64,000 nucleotides of DNA from Gremmenia infestans (Eukaryota; Ascomycota; Leotiomycetes; Helotiales; Hamatocanthoscyphaceae), in NCBI GenBank assembly GCA_032629725.1, contig JAFEVB010000002.1, forward strand, positions 620,001 to 684,000, written 5' to 3'. A model generated the notes under the pieces. It was not told the origin of the DNA. It did no database searches and saw only the letters and a program-made list of their open reading frames with translations. Shown in pieces: positions 11,147 through 23,900 of the stretch (positions are counted from its first letter, which is position 1; each line of letters opens with the position of its first letter). The position numbers and the translations under genes are program-made.

Positions 11147-13910
11147 TCACTCATCTTTGAAAACATACGCACCCCCAGGCCTCATTGCTTGTTGGTATCT
11201 CTGTTGCACCTCCTCTCGCATCAGTTCTTTCGATCTCTCTCGGTTGGCCATTTCTTCCTGCGTCGTCGGAAAATCCGTCTCCCAGAATCCAGGCGGGCTC
11301 CTCATCCTCTCATACGCATGCCGATGCCTGCCATTCTTGTTCGCCAGATCCCAAGTCTTTGCCTGTAGGAACATTTCTTTTTTCTCGGCCGTACTCATAT
11401 TCCCAATCTTGTGTGCATTATCACCCATGAAGTCTGCAATCAACTCTTCGTCACGTTCTTCTTGTGACAGGGTACGGGGTCTGCCATTATCCACAGATAG
11501 CTCTGCCATTGCCCGGAGCTGATTGCCGCAGCATTCAGGTCTAGTGCAGCCTTGTAAACATCTACGCGCATCGTTCCCTCGCACAACCTCGTTGAAAGCA
11601 TAGCTATAACCTTGATTGTAATTTGGGTTGACCTTGAAATCCTCGAGGTTCAACGTCTGTACTGGTCGAGTTCGTAGTGGCTCGTTGACTAGAGTATCAT
11701 CCCACTGTATTTTCTTGTCATCAGCACGAGAGCGTGTCGGGTTCTTTGTTGATGATTTAGTAGATTCTTCAAGTTTGTGGGATATGCTTTTATATGGCCT
11801 TGGTTTTGAACGCCCAACAGAGTCTTTTGACTCCAGTGACGTAGGCCTCGATCGACCAACCGGTGTTTTGGGATGGCCGCTGTCGTTTTTGGGCAGTCGT
11901 TCGAGTTGGTGGCCTAGATGTCTTGGAGATGGTCTCGTCGATTCCACAGAGCCTCTTGAAGTCCTTTTGGATGGTGGCCTGGAAGGTTCGGCTGATACCC
12001 GAGTCGTTCCGTTAGAAGGTCGTGAACGCTCCATGGAATCTCTGGACCGTCTTGACCTAACAGATGCTCCACCATCGGAGTCGTAACCATTAGGATTGCG
12101 AAACTCGTGAGCCAGGCCAGATGTAGCTAAGGCTTTGGACCGGGTATGCTCATTGATGGATTTCGGAGTATCAGTCCGAGACGGGTGAACGGGGCTGAGA
12201 ACACGTTTCGGGGGAGATGGCTTCTGGAGAAGCCCACCAAGGCGCTCAGAGTCAACTTTTCCTAGTCTCTTCGGTGTCCGATCTTGAGGCATAACTTCTT
12301 GGCCATCTTCCGCTAAGTCGTCTAGTGCTTTGTCACTAACAATACGCCGTTTTTTAGAAGGTCTATCGTCAGATGTTCGTGGTAGGATTCGGGTGTTTGT
12401 GCTTAATGGTTGCAGGGCAGATCCTGTCCCGTTAATTCCATTTCGCCGTGCTGGTGTAATTTGCGATACCTCGTGCGCTGAATTCGTTATATTATTCCGA
12501 CTGTTGCTTGGACTCTCCAGACTCTGTTGAGAGTTCGAGCTGTCTGAAAGTCCAGAAGCCTGCCGAGATAATTCTAGGATCTGGCGCCGCTTTTTGGGGG
12601 TATCTACCTTCTGCCCAATATCGTCAAGATCGATACCCTCGTTCAGAGTGTATTCAAGCGCACGAAGACCGATAAGCGGACTGCTATCAAGTTTCTCGAA
12701 TTTCACATTAGGAGCCGCGCTGGGCTCAATGTCATTATGACCTGTTTTCCGCTTGTTGACACTGCGAGTTGATATAATGGTCGGAATATCGTCTGAGAGT
12801 GGGTGTTCAACCACAGACTGCACGTTAGGTATCATAACTTCGACGCGAGCTCTATTCGGAGAGGTCGGTTCATCTTGAGTCGAGCTAGAGTGGTCGGCTT
12901 CCAATGGGATGAATTGGGTGTCTTCAACAGTAAACCGTCCCTCATTGAGAAGGTTTGGAAGTTCCGGGGAGTCTTCTCTAGCTCCGTCTTCGAGATGTCC
13001 TAAGGCAGCAAGGTCACTGACGGAGCTCTGTCGATTGCAAGTCATGGCCCGCCGCTTAGTATCATCGTCAAATACTTTCGCTGGGCTTCTAGGCACCTGA
13101 ACCATACTCGCTGGTGCATATGTAGTTGAGTAAAAGCCTCCAGGATCCGATGCGTGAACCTTGGGTGCGCCTTCACGCCCGTCTAGTCTTGCCCTCAGTG
13201 CTTGTATATCCTCTTGTTGACGATGAATCATCTGGTCCTTCTGGGCAAGTTCCTTAGTGTGGGTTTTGGTAAGTGAGGACCATTGCTTGTTCCAAGCATT
13301 TAGCTTTTCTTGCACTTTATCAACCTCCTCCTGTAAACGTTGATTCGTAGAGCTGAGTTCATGGTAGTTCGGTGCCAGATCGTTGTATTTTATCGTCAAG
13401 TCATGTAACTTCTCCGACTTAGCAATAAATTTCTCCTGCACTGACTTATATTGCTCCCTCGAGACCGTCTTGGATTCGCCATCCTCGATTTTCCTTACAG
13501 ATGAGGGAGTCTTACTAGACCCTGGAGTTTGCAGCCCTCCCGGTTGCCCAACATTCTGCAGTTTGTGCTGTTGTATAGCCTTCTCGAGAGCTCCTGTCAA
13601 ACGTTTGTTCTCCTTCTCCAGGTCCTTCACCCGCAGAGCTGTCTCATCGTAGCCCTTCAATTCGTCCACCAGCCGTGTATTTTCCTCTGCAAGGTCATCC
13701 ACCCGTGCGGCTTTGTCGCGCAGAAACCGTAACTCATCGCGTGCCACCGTTGCGAAGTTTTCGTCATCGAGTTCTGGTCCCGTTAGCAAAGCCCCCTCGG
13801 TTCAATGATATAAGTCCATATTCACCAGCAGAGACATTGTCCCCAATCCGATGGCAGATTTTCGTCAACTCGTCCAACAATTCCTCTCTGCCATTCTTCC
13901 AACTCTCCAT
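11147..13910 (-). CDS. Sae2/Ctp1/CtIP-family activator of Mre11 nuclease
   Basis: Two exons: 13910-13826 and 13773-11147, 903 residues. The 52-base intron has a perfect TGCTAAC branch site. Proteins of this family start homologous-recombination repair by stimulating the Mre11 endonuclease at blocked DNA ends. The N-terminus is a coiled coil from about residue 35 to 210 (DDLAEENTRLVDELKGYDET, then KDLEKENKRLTGALEKA), the likely tetramerisation region. The middle is long, low-complexity and rich in S/T/P/R. The C-terminal ~150 residues carry the conserved domain with C-x-x-C spacing (LQGCTRPECCG) and the RHR-type motif NGRHRHAYERMRSPPGFWE, which is needed for function in known members. It is much longer than yeast Sae2, as is usual in filamentous fungi. 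Phosphorylation at SP/TP sites in the middle is likely by analogy. Confidence 0.88.
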
Positions 13911-15623
13911 CGTAACCGGGCGCGATGTGTTGTCAGTGCATGTTTTGTGAAATTGGGAGACGCGTTGTAGTTAAATCTCGCGTTTCCCAGTCAGGACCCA
14001 CCATGACCGAAAAGCCCCGCCACGAATCAGGTCAACGCCACTTCCTTCCACACAACACAACTAAATAAAACATGCCCGACGGCATCCTGGTGGGCAAATG
14101 CTCATATGTACGAGTATATAATGCCCAAAGTGTCTCTTGTTACATTCTTTCCGTTCAGTCAATCTTTTACCAGAGCGTTCTATCTCACTCTCAAGTCCTT
14201 ATTTATCCCGCAATGCAAGTGCTGTCGTGCTGTCTTAGGCAGTAAAGATTCAAGGTCCCATTGAATCGTGTATTGATACAAGGTTGCACTTCGAAATGCA
14301 GATATTCTCTTCATTTTAAGTCTGTTCTCAAGTATCGGATGCTACGAATCCATCTCCGCAATGCAATCTCTACCGGAATGCTTCGCCGATTGATACTGTC
14401 GCATAATCTACAAGCCTGTTTATGTTTCATGATCGTGATTGTCCTCCTTGCCCCTCGTATGTGTTTGCTGCTACACAGCGTCAAAAGGCGAAGTACTCCA
14501 TGCTACGACTGCCGCTCCCGTCTTCCTCTTTTTCTTCCCTGTCTGTGGCTTTGCAGTACCAGATCTGTGTTGGTCTCGCATCGTATGCAAGCCTAAATAT
14601 TTGTAGTTGGAAGAACTTCCACGAGCCTTGAAATTTTGTGTCAAATGGATCCGTGTGAGTTTCGTTCACCAATCCATTCCTCAAATTTCCCAATTCGACT
14701 GCTAAGCTTCCGAATGGTGGGATACAATGGCGGGGCCGATGGCTTGCATTTATCTTCCCACTTGGCACTGCAGAAAGGTAAGGCTCACCTCAAAACTATC
14801 TCACCCCCAATGGAAAACACGTGTTGCTAGCAAGACTTTTTACGGCAGCAACAGCGTACCACAGAAAAAGAATTCCATGCGTATTATTAACACTTTTCGG
14901 AATTGCTGGATGTGGAATATATAACCTTCCGATACCCAATTTCTTCGGAGTTTTGCTACACGTGATACACACATACCCCGCTCCCCGCCTCGGTTCTCGA
15001 CAACATCCCATTCTTTAATGGTCTAATTTCCCAACTTCAGACGGGCTTCAGCTCAGCTTTTAGTCTGCAAACTTTATTGCTTGGCGTATTCCTAAACCAT
15101 GTCGCCAAGGACTTTAGATCTTGTTGGTATGAATGTTGTCGTGCGGCTGACGTTGAGCAGGGTTCAACGTGCCGTCTTGGTATTGTTTTGCTCTTCCAGC
15201 CTCGTCAATTTGGCGGTGCAAAATACGATTTCTACTTCGTTTTTCTTGGTCAAAATTATGCGAAAAGTGATCCGAAGGGTTGTTTATAATTAAGTATCAT
15301 TTTAGTCTTCTTAGTATCACCTTTTCCGGGGTCAAAATTCATTACTGTCTGGAGCGGGACATAACAATTGGCTGTGGTGGAAAACCATTGTCGAATCAGC
15401 CCATAGCTGGCACCTGCATGTCTTAGCCCCATGTGCTTCTTAGACTCGCTGGCCGTACTTGATCCAATCTTTGTTTCTATGGCTTAAGAAAAAGCCTCAA
15501 GGTACCAACACAGCTAGTGCACTACGCCTTGGGGTTCTGATAATATGATCCTAGGGTTCATCCCCCACCGGCCACACCTTCGCTGCTCGTACATTTTCAT
15601 TCTGTACTCCCATATTTGCGCAA
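13911..15623. other. Long intergenic region without recognisable genes
   Basis: About 1.7 kb between divergent genes. Several open frames exist but none has protein-like composition, splice continuity or a family match. It presumably holds two promoters. No tRNA or repeat was recognised. Confidence 0.5.
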
Positions 15624-16848
15624 ATGGTCACAACCTCAAACATGTTTATACGCTTTTTGGCAGTCGTTGCTGTGTACTGGAACAGTGCGGTCGCATCTCC
15701 CGCCGGTACTCACCCTCAAGATGCAGTTATCACACCCGGACCCAAAGTTGATATTCGGCAACTGGTTTCATATAATGACCCTCGTTTTATGGGATGGGAA
15801 GTTGTTGGAGGTAGTGGTAAGTTTTTCATTGTCGCGTAAAGGGCTGGCTATAATTGACTTCAATGAAGTCTACGAAAGAACATGTCTAGTCGGCCTGACC
15901 TACTCAGTCAGCGATGGCCATTTCAATTGCTGTCCCACTACCGGCTTGTGCTCATTTGCGACCGCTTGCAATGGTATTTCTACAGCTTTATATGCAACTC
16001 CTAGTATTGATCAACTTCGCTGGTACGTACCATTATGTACATGTTGAGGCGCGGGAAAGTTAATCGATTCTTGACAGCTCAACTGCATGCGTGACAGGAA
16101 GCCTCTACTGGTCAACGCAGGACCAATTGCCCTACACATATATTGGATGCGGTACCGGTAATTTCTGGGTTGTACAAAGCACCGACTCTTCAGGTCTCCT
16201 GAGCTGGACACCAGGAGTTGCTGCGGTCGTACCAACCTCATCAGCAGCATCTTCATTCACTAGCACAACTACAATAACTACCTCATCGTCAGTACCTACG
16301 ACTCCGTTGATAACTGTCACTACTACGCCAGTACCCACAATTCCAACCCCAGACCGTAAGTTCCTCTTCCCTCTAGCTTTGAACAAAACAAACATCTGAC
16401 CTTACTAGCGGCCACTTCCTCCTCATCAGGCGGTGGAGGCGGCACTTCATCCAACAAAGCCATCATTGGCGGAGCAGTCGGCGGAGGCGCCATAGCAATC
16501 GGTCTCATTGTCCTCGGCGTCCTCCTCTTCCTGCGTCGCAAACGCAACTCCAACAACGGCCCACAGCCAGTCCAGCAACAACCCCAGCAACCGTATCCAA
16601 ACCAACAGCCTCCACAGCAAGAAATGCGTCCCATGTCTTACATCCCACCAAATTCGCCGCCTCCGCCTTGGGATGGCGGGTATGCGCAGCAACATGGGCA
16701 GAAGCAACCATATCAGTATGAGACTGTTGCGAAGGAGGATCCTAATGTTAATATCACGCCTTATTCACCACAACCGCCTCAAGCGTTTGAAATGCAGGGC
16801 TCGCCAGCCGCCCATCCAATAGAGTTGCAAGGTGCTCAGCGACAGTGA
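15624..16848 (+). CDS. Secreted-pathway single-pass membrane protein with cysteine-rich ectodomain
   Basis: Four exons: 15624-15816, 15869-16022, 16078-16355, 16409-16848, 354 residues. The N-terminus (MVTTSNMFIRFLAVVAVYW...AVA) is a signal peptide. It is followed by a cysteine-bearing ectodomain (about residues 65-150, with TYSVSDGHFNCCPTTGLC), a Ser/Thr-rich stalk, one transmembrane helix (KAIIGGAVGGGAIAIGLIVL, then a short LFLRRKR stop-transfer), and a Gln/Pro-rich cytoplasmic tail. This layout recurs in many fungal cell-surface proteins, including stress sensors of the Mid2/Wsc type, but I see no clear WSC domain. The function is unknown; a wall-sensing or anchoring role is a guess from architecture only. 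Confidence 0.75.
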
Positions 16849-17751
16849 TCAAGCGTTGAGGCGTTGGTAGAGGTTTTATTAAGATTTAGTTTGACGAGTG
16901 CCTTGCAAATCGTTTGGTATACTCTCGTGTTTACTGGGAATGTAATGTCCTAATAATAAATAGAATGTTAGTCATCCCTATGACTCTATCTCTCAACGCG
17001 TTTCCGCGTCCATCACCAAATTCTTTACAAGTAAAATCGCCCCCCTTACCAGAAGCTTCAAAAACTCCTCACTACTCAGCTTTCCAATTCAGAGAATGAA
17101 TATACGAAAACAATCGCACCTATTATCGGTTAACTCTTTTTCTCACAAAAGAACTACCAAGTAGAAACCCTTAGGCTCTCCATCATGGTTCTCTATGCCA
17201 GATATTAAAAAGCGGCACTTACTCTTATCGACTTTCAATAATATCCCACACTACCTAGCCTATTATAAATAGGTGCTGATTTTCCAGTCCACCGCGAAGC
17301 TTCTTCTTTTTATGGAAACGTAAAACACTAGGAGTTAACGCGTACCTACTATAGCTTCGTCCATGTGCCGCACTGCCGCACAATAAGTGTACTTTGATGC
17401 ATTAGAGATCAAAACTCAATGATTTACAAAGCAGAGGAAATTTAAACTCAAGGTTCACCACTCTCCGTTTATCAAATGTATTTTCAATATCCGCTCCTAT
17501 CGAGATCCCCATTGTTGCTTAGTATCTAATCCCAATCACTTATCTTCAAGTTCCCTTGACTGGGAGTTGCGTGCAAGTATGGTGATGCATTTCGAAAGAG
17601 CACTTGCTGCTTATATACATCCTAGAAACACATATCCTTAAGTAGTTGAAACCGATTAGGCCAAAACTTTGATTGACTGCAGGGGGAGATCCGTTGTTGG
17701 AGATGCTGGTACCCAAACTATTTTGTTTCAAGAATCACCAAATCGACGAAG
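16849..17751. other. Intergenic region between convergent genes
   Basis: About 900 bases, AT-rich in places, no gene or repeat recognised. Confidence 0.5.
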
Positions 17752-19624
17752 TTATCCAACTGAGTTAGGCCGCAGCTTCATTCGGATCTTCGATTTCCGG
17801 CCTCTCGATGTCAGTACCTCTTGCTTCGTAATGACTTTCGCTACCTTTTTCATAACCATCTCTGTATTTTTCTTCGCCCGCTTCTTCGTAATCATCCCTA
17901 GAACTCGCCTCATTTCTCCCTGTTGGCGGCACAACCTTGTCATTGTCACACGTTTCATTGGCAATTCCGGTCCCTTGAGTTGGACCTTTTGCATGGGGTT
18001 TGGACGTGCTGTTCGGAACTGCTGTTGCGATTCTCCGATATCAAATTTGAGAGAGAAGATTTCATCTTCTGATATGGATCTAACGACTTTTTTCTCCAGC
18101 AGCACAGATATCGTAGACTCGTATCCTTTAGCAAAGACTGTCAACCTGTTTGTGAAGTCGAGAAGCCGGGGCAATTCGGCCTCGACATCGTCCCACGTTA
18201 CATTATGGCCGAATCTTTGATGGCGTAAAAGCCAGGATAATTGTTTCTGGTACTTTTCTGCGTTGAAGATTCTACAAGAGGGCACTTCTGTCGAGAAATT
18301 GATGCACACAACAACATGAACTCGAGAAGTTTCAAGCTTTACCAAACAAGAGGTGGCAAGAACAAGGTTATCGTCCGCAAACTCCGTTAAGAATCGTTTC
18401 TTGCTATCATCCCAGTGGCTTTCGGGAAGTACCCCTTGAACTCGGATCTGGTCATGTCTAGGAAAGTGGACTGCCTTATGTCGCCTTGAGGACTCTAGAA
18501 CATGAGCTTCCTGAGTATCGGCATGGATGTAGAAGTCAAGCGTAGGCAAGCGATTAGCAGGGCCATGACCTAAACTTCCATTATCTATCAACAACTTCCC
18601 ATCTCGCAGGAAAACTCCTGGGCCCACTTTTCGAAGTTGCATAAAATAATGAATCGCATCCGGTTTTCCTGGGTCAACACCAAGCGGAATCGAATATCTT
18701 GTAGACTCAGTTCCGTTGGCATCGTCCTGGATACGCTTGTACAAGCAAGAAAAACGGTCAAACCTTAGACCCCTTATTCGTCATAGAAAACACTGGATCG
18801 ATTTCCCCTCGATTGTATTGGCAGACTTTACTTCTAGCAAACCCAGAAGGAGACGATGAGAAAAGGCCCATCGAGCCCGTTTGCTCTTGTCCCTGCTCAT
18901 AATCCCATGCAAAGATAGTCATATCATTATTGCGCTGGATAATCGCCTCTTGTAATCGACGAAACGACCCTGATCCTTCACCGTACATTAACGGCATATG
19001 GACATCGAAGATGCCCAGCAGAGAATATGCCAGATCTTCAATCCGTTTCGTCTCGCGATGCGCCGCCCAAGACATTCTAGTAGCTACCGAATAGCAATTC
19101 ACCTGACGTTCTCCCATCAAAACTTTCATATTAATACTAGTGATCGATGAGATCTTCTCTGATAAATTACTCTTGGTTCCGAAAAAGCACCATTGCTGAT
19201 CGTAAAAACGAACTTTCCTTGGAGCTATCAGCTCTTGTAATGTCCATCCGCGAGTTAGCCATCTGCATTCTGCCAACCCCTCTTCTGCGTGGGCTCCAGA
19301 AGGCAGATCAGAAAGGTAGACATAGCAAACCGCAGCGTTCTGATACCACTGGAACATGGAATTGATACTCTCTGTTAACTCGGTGCTGGAGCGTTTATCA
19401 ATGCAGCAGGTGTCAATCCATGCGTAATGAAGACCATGCCTGCGTGCTCGAATGCAGGTCTCTCTGATCTTAGTATAACCTTTCTTGGACAATGCAGATT
19501 TTCGATGAATTTCCTGAAATGTGACTTCCTCTTCGTCCCATGTATGGGACAGGATGGCGTAGTTTGGGATTTCTGATCCTGAAAATTCCTCGAGTCGATG
19601 GGTTTCAACATTAACTAGCCACAT
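17752..19624 (-). pseudogene. HET-domain (heterokaryon incompatibility) protein, frameshifted
   Basis: The minus-strand frame from 19624 encodes a HET domain: YAILSHTW near residue 22, then AWIDTCCIDKRSS and GWTLQELIAP, all canonical motifs, followed by RIEDLAYSLLGIFDVHMPLMYGEG. HET proteins trigger cell death on contact between genetically different hyphae. The frame ends at 18758 just after FSMTNKG. One base away, the next frame runs straight on as GLRFDRFSCLYKRI and continues to a stop at 17752, giving the C-terminal half such proteins normally have. The break sits in a run of four G (18770-18773 as C on the plus strand); three would restore the frame. It is either a real null allele or a homopolymer sequencing error. 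A truncated HET protein of 288 residues could still be made. Confidence 0.75.
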
Positions 19625-20186
19625 CGTTGATCCTGCGGGGCGGGCTCTAGATACGTGGTACCATATAGTACAAAGGCTTCATTTGGGAGGCTCAAGATCA
19701 GCACAATGACCAGCAGCTTTCGAGTTCGTCGACTAGCCAATTGTCAGGACTGCATATTGGTGTGGAAATGAGGATGCGTTGTAAGATGTGCTGCACAAAG
19801 ACCCTGATATGCAGGACACACTAGCGTGGCGCTAAGAGGAGGGCCTCCCCCCCTCTTTCCTTAGCCTCCCCTCTTCCGCGATTAATCGTTTTTGTGCAAA
19901 GCCCTATGATTCGACCCTTCAGATTAAAAAAGTAAATCTTTAAACCATAGGCCAGGAAACTTATTCATAAAGCTATTCTAAAAGGTCTAACCCCCATACC
20001 CCCCGCAACTTGGAGCATTGAAGTCGACGCTAATGATAGGAGTAAAAGGCGGGGCAATTCTAAGAGAAAGGCAGGGCAATTCTAAGAGAAAGGCAGAGCA
20101 GACAATTATCAAGCGAGGGAGGAAAAGGAGAGAAGGGAGAAAGGGGAGAGATAGAGGGCGTGAAAAGCTTGACAATGCGTGTAAAC

Positions 20187-20207
20187 ATAAAAATAAAACA
20201 AAAAGAA
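20187..20207 (-). terminator. Likely RNA polymerase III terminator of the 5S gene
   Basis: Directly after the 3' end of the 5S rRNA on the minus strand come T-runs (a run of five, then four), the standard Pol III stop signal. Confidence 0.5.
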
Positions 20208-20326
20208 ACATACAACAGCAGGTATTCGCTGGTGGTCACCCACCCAACTACTAATCTGCCGATCTGAGGCTTGTGTATGGCAGAGCGGACGGGATGCCCA
20301 ATTCTCCTCAGTCTATGGTCGTATGT
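20208..20326 (-). rRNA. 5S ribosomal RNA
   Basis: The minus strand reads ACATACGACCATAGACTGAG at the start, then CATCCCGTCCGCTCTGCCAT in the middle and GTAGTTGGGTGGGTGACCAC near the end, closing with CTGCTGTTGTATGT. This is the typical 119-base fungal 5S rRNA with paired ends and intact internal promoter boxes. In Pezizomycotina 5S genes are usually dispersed as here, not in the rDNA unit. The sequence looks functional. Confidence 0.93.
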
Positions 20327-20946
20327 GACAGATAAATAGTTATTCGCCTACAGATAGCGTGTAACGATGGAGAAATGGTCAAATGTCGTCTCTGCCGTCG
20401 CTGCTTGGCAAGGTGGGGAGCCGAGAGAAGCAATCGTGTTCACTAAAAGTGCTTGGGATTAATCGCGCTTGCAATTCAACCTAATTCGAGTGTTTACTTC
20501 ATAAGATACACCTCAGATAAATATCAAAACAGCGGCCCAAAATTCGAAACAAACGCGGGAAAGTTATGTTGACTTACCCGCTTCATTAGCCTCTTCCTGA
20601 CAACTCCGTCTTCATCCTCCACCTCTTCTTCACTTTCTTCCCCTTTTTCGCTCTCGCCCTTCTTTTTCATGACTCTTAATAATAAATCAAATACTGATCC
20701 AAAATGATGCGAAAAGGTGACGGAACCTGTGCCCTCGAATGCGGAAGTATGCAATATAAATTCTTCCAGATAGCAAAATAATCTAAGAGACAAAATAGGC
20801 TACATATCTACGATAGCCTTAATATCCCTAGCACTCTCTTCTAGAATCTCTCTAAATTCATCAACCGTGCCAACACGTCCCCAAATAGAAACTTTCACAC
20901 TACAGTACGAGGGAAAGATCAGTAAATTTTTTTCCGCCAAAAGTAC

Positions 20947-23900
20947 TCAAGGCAAAGGAAAGGGTACAACTAACAATTTCTCCTCCGTCTGAAAATTAAT
21001 CGACATTCCATTCGGATGATCAAAAACATCACCGCCCTCAAGCGCCCCAGCCGCAAGACAATTCGTCATGAGCTGCGGCGGAAGTTTTCTACTTCTGTAC
21101 AGGGTATCTGTGAACAGGGCCGGCATGGTCTCGCCGTCCCGGACTACCGATTGCAACGCAAAGAAATGTCGATCGAAGCTGTGGCCCCGCGACACCGTCG
21201 CTACGTTACTGGCATGTGTACGCGCAGCATCGAAGAATAGCTTCCGCAGTTCGGCCGTGGGAGGTTGTCGGTCCGCTGCCGCGGCGCAGAAGGCCGCGAT
21301 GGGAGGACGCACTGTTAGGTTCAAGTCGATCCGGCCGTTGCGGAAGTGGTTCTGAGAGATTGGTTCTAGGGAAATGGGGTTATGGCCCCAGTATCGACGT
21401 GCTGCTAGTTGGATGGCAAGCTGGACACCGGAATTCGGTGGACATTTGTGGAGACTGAAGAGGCTGCGGTTGATGGTGGGAATCTCGAAGGCTCGGTATT
21501 CGAATTTTGCTGCGTCGCTTGTGAGTTGCGCTCGGATGCGTGTGATGTGTTTCTCAATTGCTGGAGATGTCGTGAATGTGTAACCTTCGGACATGTTGAT
21601 TGCGGACGGTAATTTCCTAAGAGGTCTTGGAGGATCCTGAGGATTAAAGGTCAGAATAGCGTTACAGACGAAATCATATAGGCGTATGAATGTATATCCG
21701 TCAAACATAGTGTGCTCGCCGATGGTGGCTGAGATTCCGTTGTCACAAATGGCGAATTGTGTTGTTTTGTCGCTCCATCTATTGCGACCATTTGCATGGA
21801 GGAAGTGCGGCCCACGCTCGGAGGCAATCTGGGGTCGAGCTTCATCCAAGTAGACAACAAAAGCAGAGGCTTCAATATCATGAATCCAAGCCCTGTTTTC
21901 TTTGCTTAAGTTTTGGAGCTCAGTACGAGTCTAGCAAGGATTAGCACAACATAAAATACTGCTATGGACAATTTTAAGACTTACATCGGCCCAGTGATCT
22001 CGTGTGTCCTGCGTCAATACTCCAACCCATGATTCCGGCTTTTCGTCAGCATCCAAAATCCGTTGAAAAGCATCTAGAAGTGTGTTGTAAGAGGTAGCTT
22101 CATCCCCATTTCGGAGAGAAATCTTGTAAGCATGCCCTCGACGGAATGCGACCAAATAGTCGTTTCCTGGATATTTCTTCATGGCATCTTTTGGGTTTCC
22201 TGGCTCGCGTGTAGCATTAAAGTACCACTTGTACGCCTCGGTACTAATGGGTTGTTCGTTGAGATACTCATGACCTACTTCACCCGACTCTAGCTTTTGT
22301 TTGAACTGAAATGCCGATGCTGAAATGATAGCTGCTCTCTGAGCTGCGGTATGCGGAACTGGGCTCATGAAGTGCGTTGCAAAGAAATTCAGCCAGGGGA
22401 CTAATGCTTGGCGGTTCTTTAAGAACATATTGGGGGCGTAGAAACCGCTGAGGTAGTTATCAACTTGAGGATCATGAAATAATTGCGAAAGTCGAGCTTG
22501 TAGTTTTCTACCAAACCCACCAGGCTTTCGCAAATCATTGACATAGCCTTCGTACAACGTGTATTCCTCGGGAGTGAACACCGGAAGGAGACAGTCCAAG
22601 AACTGATCTAGAGAATGGTCCAAATCTGGTAATGGCTGCTTTGGTAGAGTGATGGTATTTCCGCTATTTCCCTTCACAGCGACGGTTGTGTTCTGGCTGA
22701 GGTTTGTGCTATGGTCGCCGTTTCCAGATTTCATTCTCGGTGGTTCATTAGAGATCAATGCTGATCTAGAAGCCACTATACTACCCAATGCCAAGATGTG
22801 AGCTGCATCTGCTATCTCCGAAGCTTGAAGTTTGGCCCTGAAGGTTTGCGTTATCCAATTCTTCAACTCGATACTAACCAACGAGTCCAGTCCAAACTCG
22901 GCCATGCGCCGTTCAAGTTCAATCTCTTCGTAGTCCATTGCTACAAGCTTAGAGATCTTTCTTGCAATTTCCTCCGATATTAGAAGCTCAATCTTAGCAG
23001 TATTTTGCGTAGAAGCGATGAGGTTTTCGATGGTTTGAACTGGCGAGCCATCCTCTTTTACACTCTGCCCTCCTTGTACTTTTGAAAGGTGTGAGAACAT
23101 GGGATTCTTGAGAGTATATTCATTGTCAGACTCGACGATGGATTTGTGGTCAACACCAAGGATGATTTGGTTGTCCTTATCTTCTCTTACCGAGTGGCTG
23201 ATAGCGTAGCTAATTAAAGCCAGCACCTGTTTGAGCTTCAGTAAAATATAGCCCTGTCGAATCAAGCCATCTTTAGTTCGTTGTGAGTTGGCAATGGTGC
23301 CAGCATCATCAATGGGTCCAAAATCAACTGAAACAAAATGAGTGGTCGGTCCTTTTGCAACGCTGTTGTTCTGTGCGAGTGTATCCATGTAGTTATTACC
23401 AGCGGCATAATTGGCTTGGGATATACTGCCTACCACGCTAGCAATGGAGGCAAGCATGAGAAAGAATTCGAGAGGCTGTCCGTCAAGTGCTTTGACCAGA
23501 TTGGCAGTCCCAGTACACTTTGGTGCAGTGGCTAGCTTGAAGTCTTCTAGATCCATTTTGCTTAACACGCAATCCTGTAGTGTATTAATAAAGTCACGCT
23601 GAAAGCCGGGATAGTTTTTACCCGAAGGACCATTGATGCTTGAATGACACCCTTAACTGGAGGCATGTCAGAGCCGAACGATGATACCGAGTCTCTTAAC
23701 TTTGAAAGATCGGTAATATCGCAAGTCAAAACAATAACTTTCGCTCCCAGAGGTTCGAATTCTTCCTCAAGTGCTAAAAGTTCGGATGGAGACAAGTGTC
23801 TTCGCGACAGTAGAGCAATGTGTCTCGCTCCGTGGGTGGCAATCATACGAGCGATTTCCAAACCAAGCCCCCCAAGTCCGCCGGTTATCAAATATGTTCC

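Larger units (their letters stand above)
19625..20946. other. Intergenic region holding a 5S rRNA gene and short repeats
   Basis: Apart from the 5S gene (20208-20326) the stretch has no recognisable gene. A 22-base unit containing GGCAATTCTAAGAGAAAGGC occurs twice in tandem at about 20049-20095. Confidence 0.55.

Noticed and set aside
14261..14596. 111-codon open frame in the long intergenic region
   Set aside because: Composition is not protein-like, there is no splice continuity, and several equally long frames overlap it.
20524..20793. 89-codon minus-strand frame with a Glu/Lys-rich stretch
   Set aside because: Low-complexity run gives it length; no promoter context, splice partner or family match.
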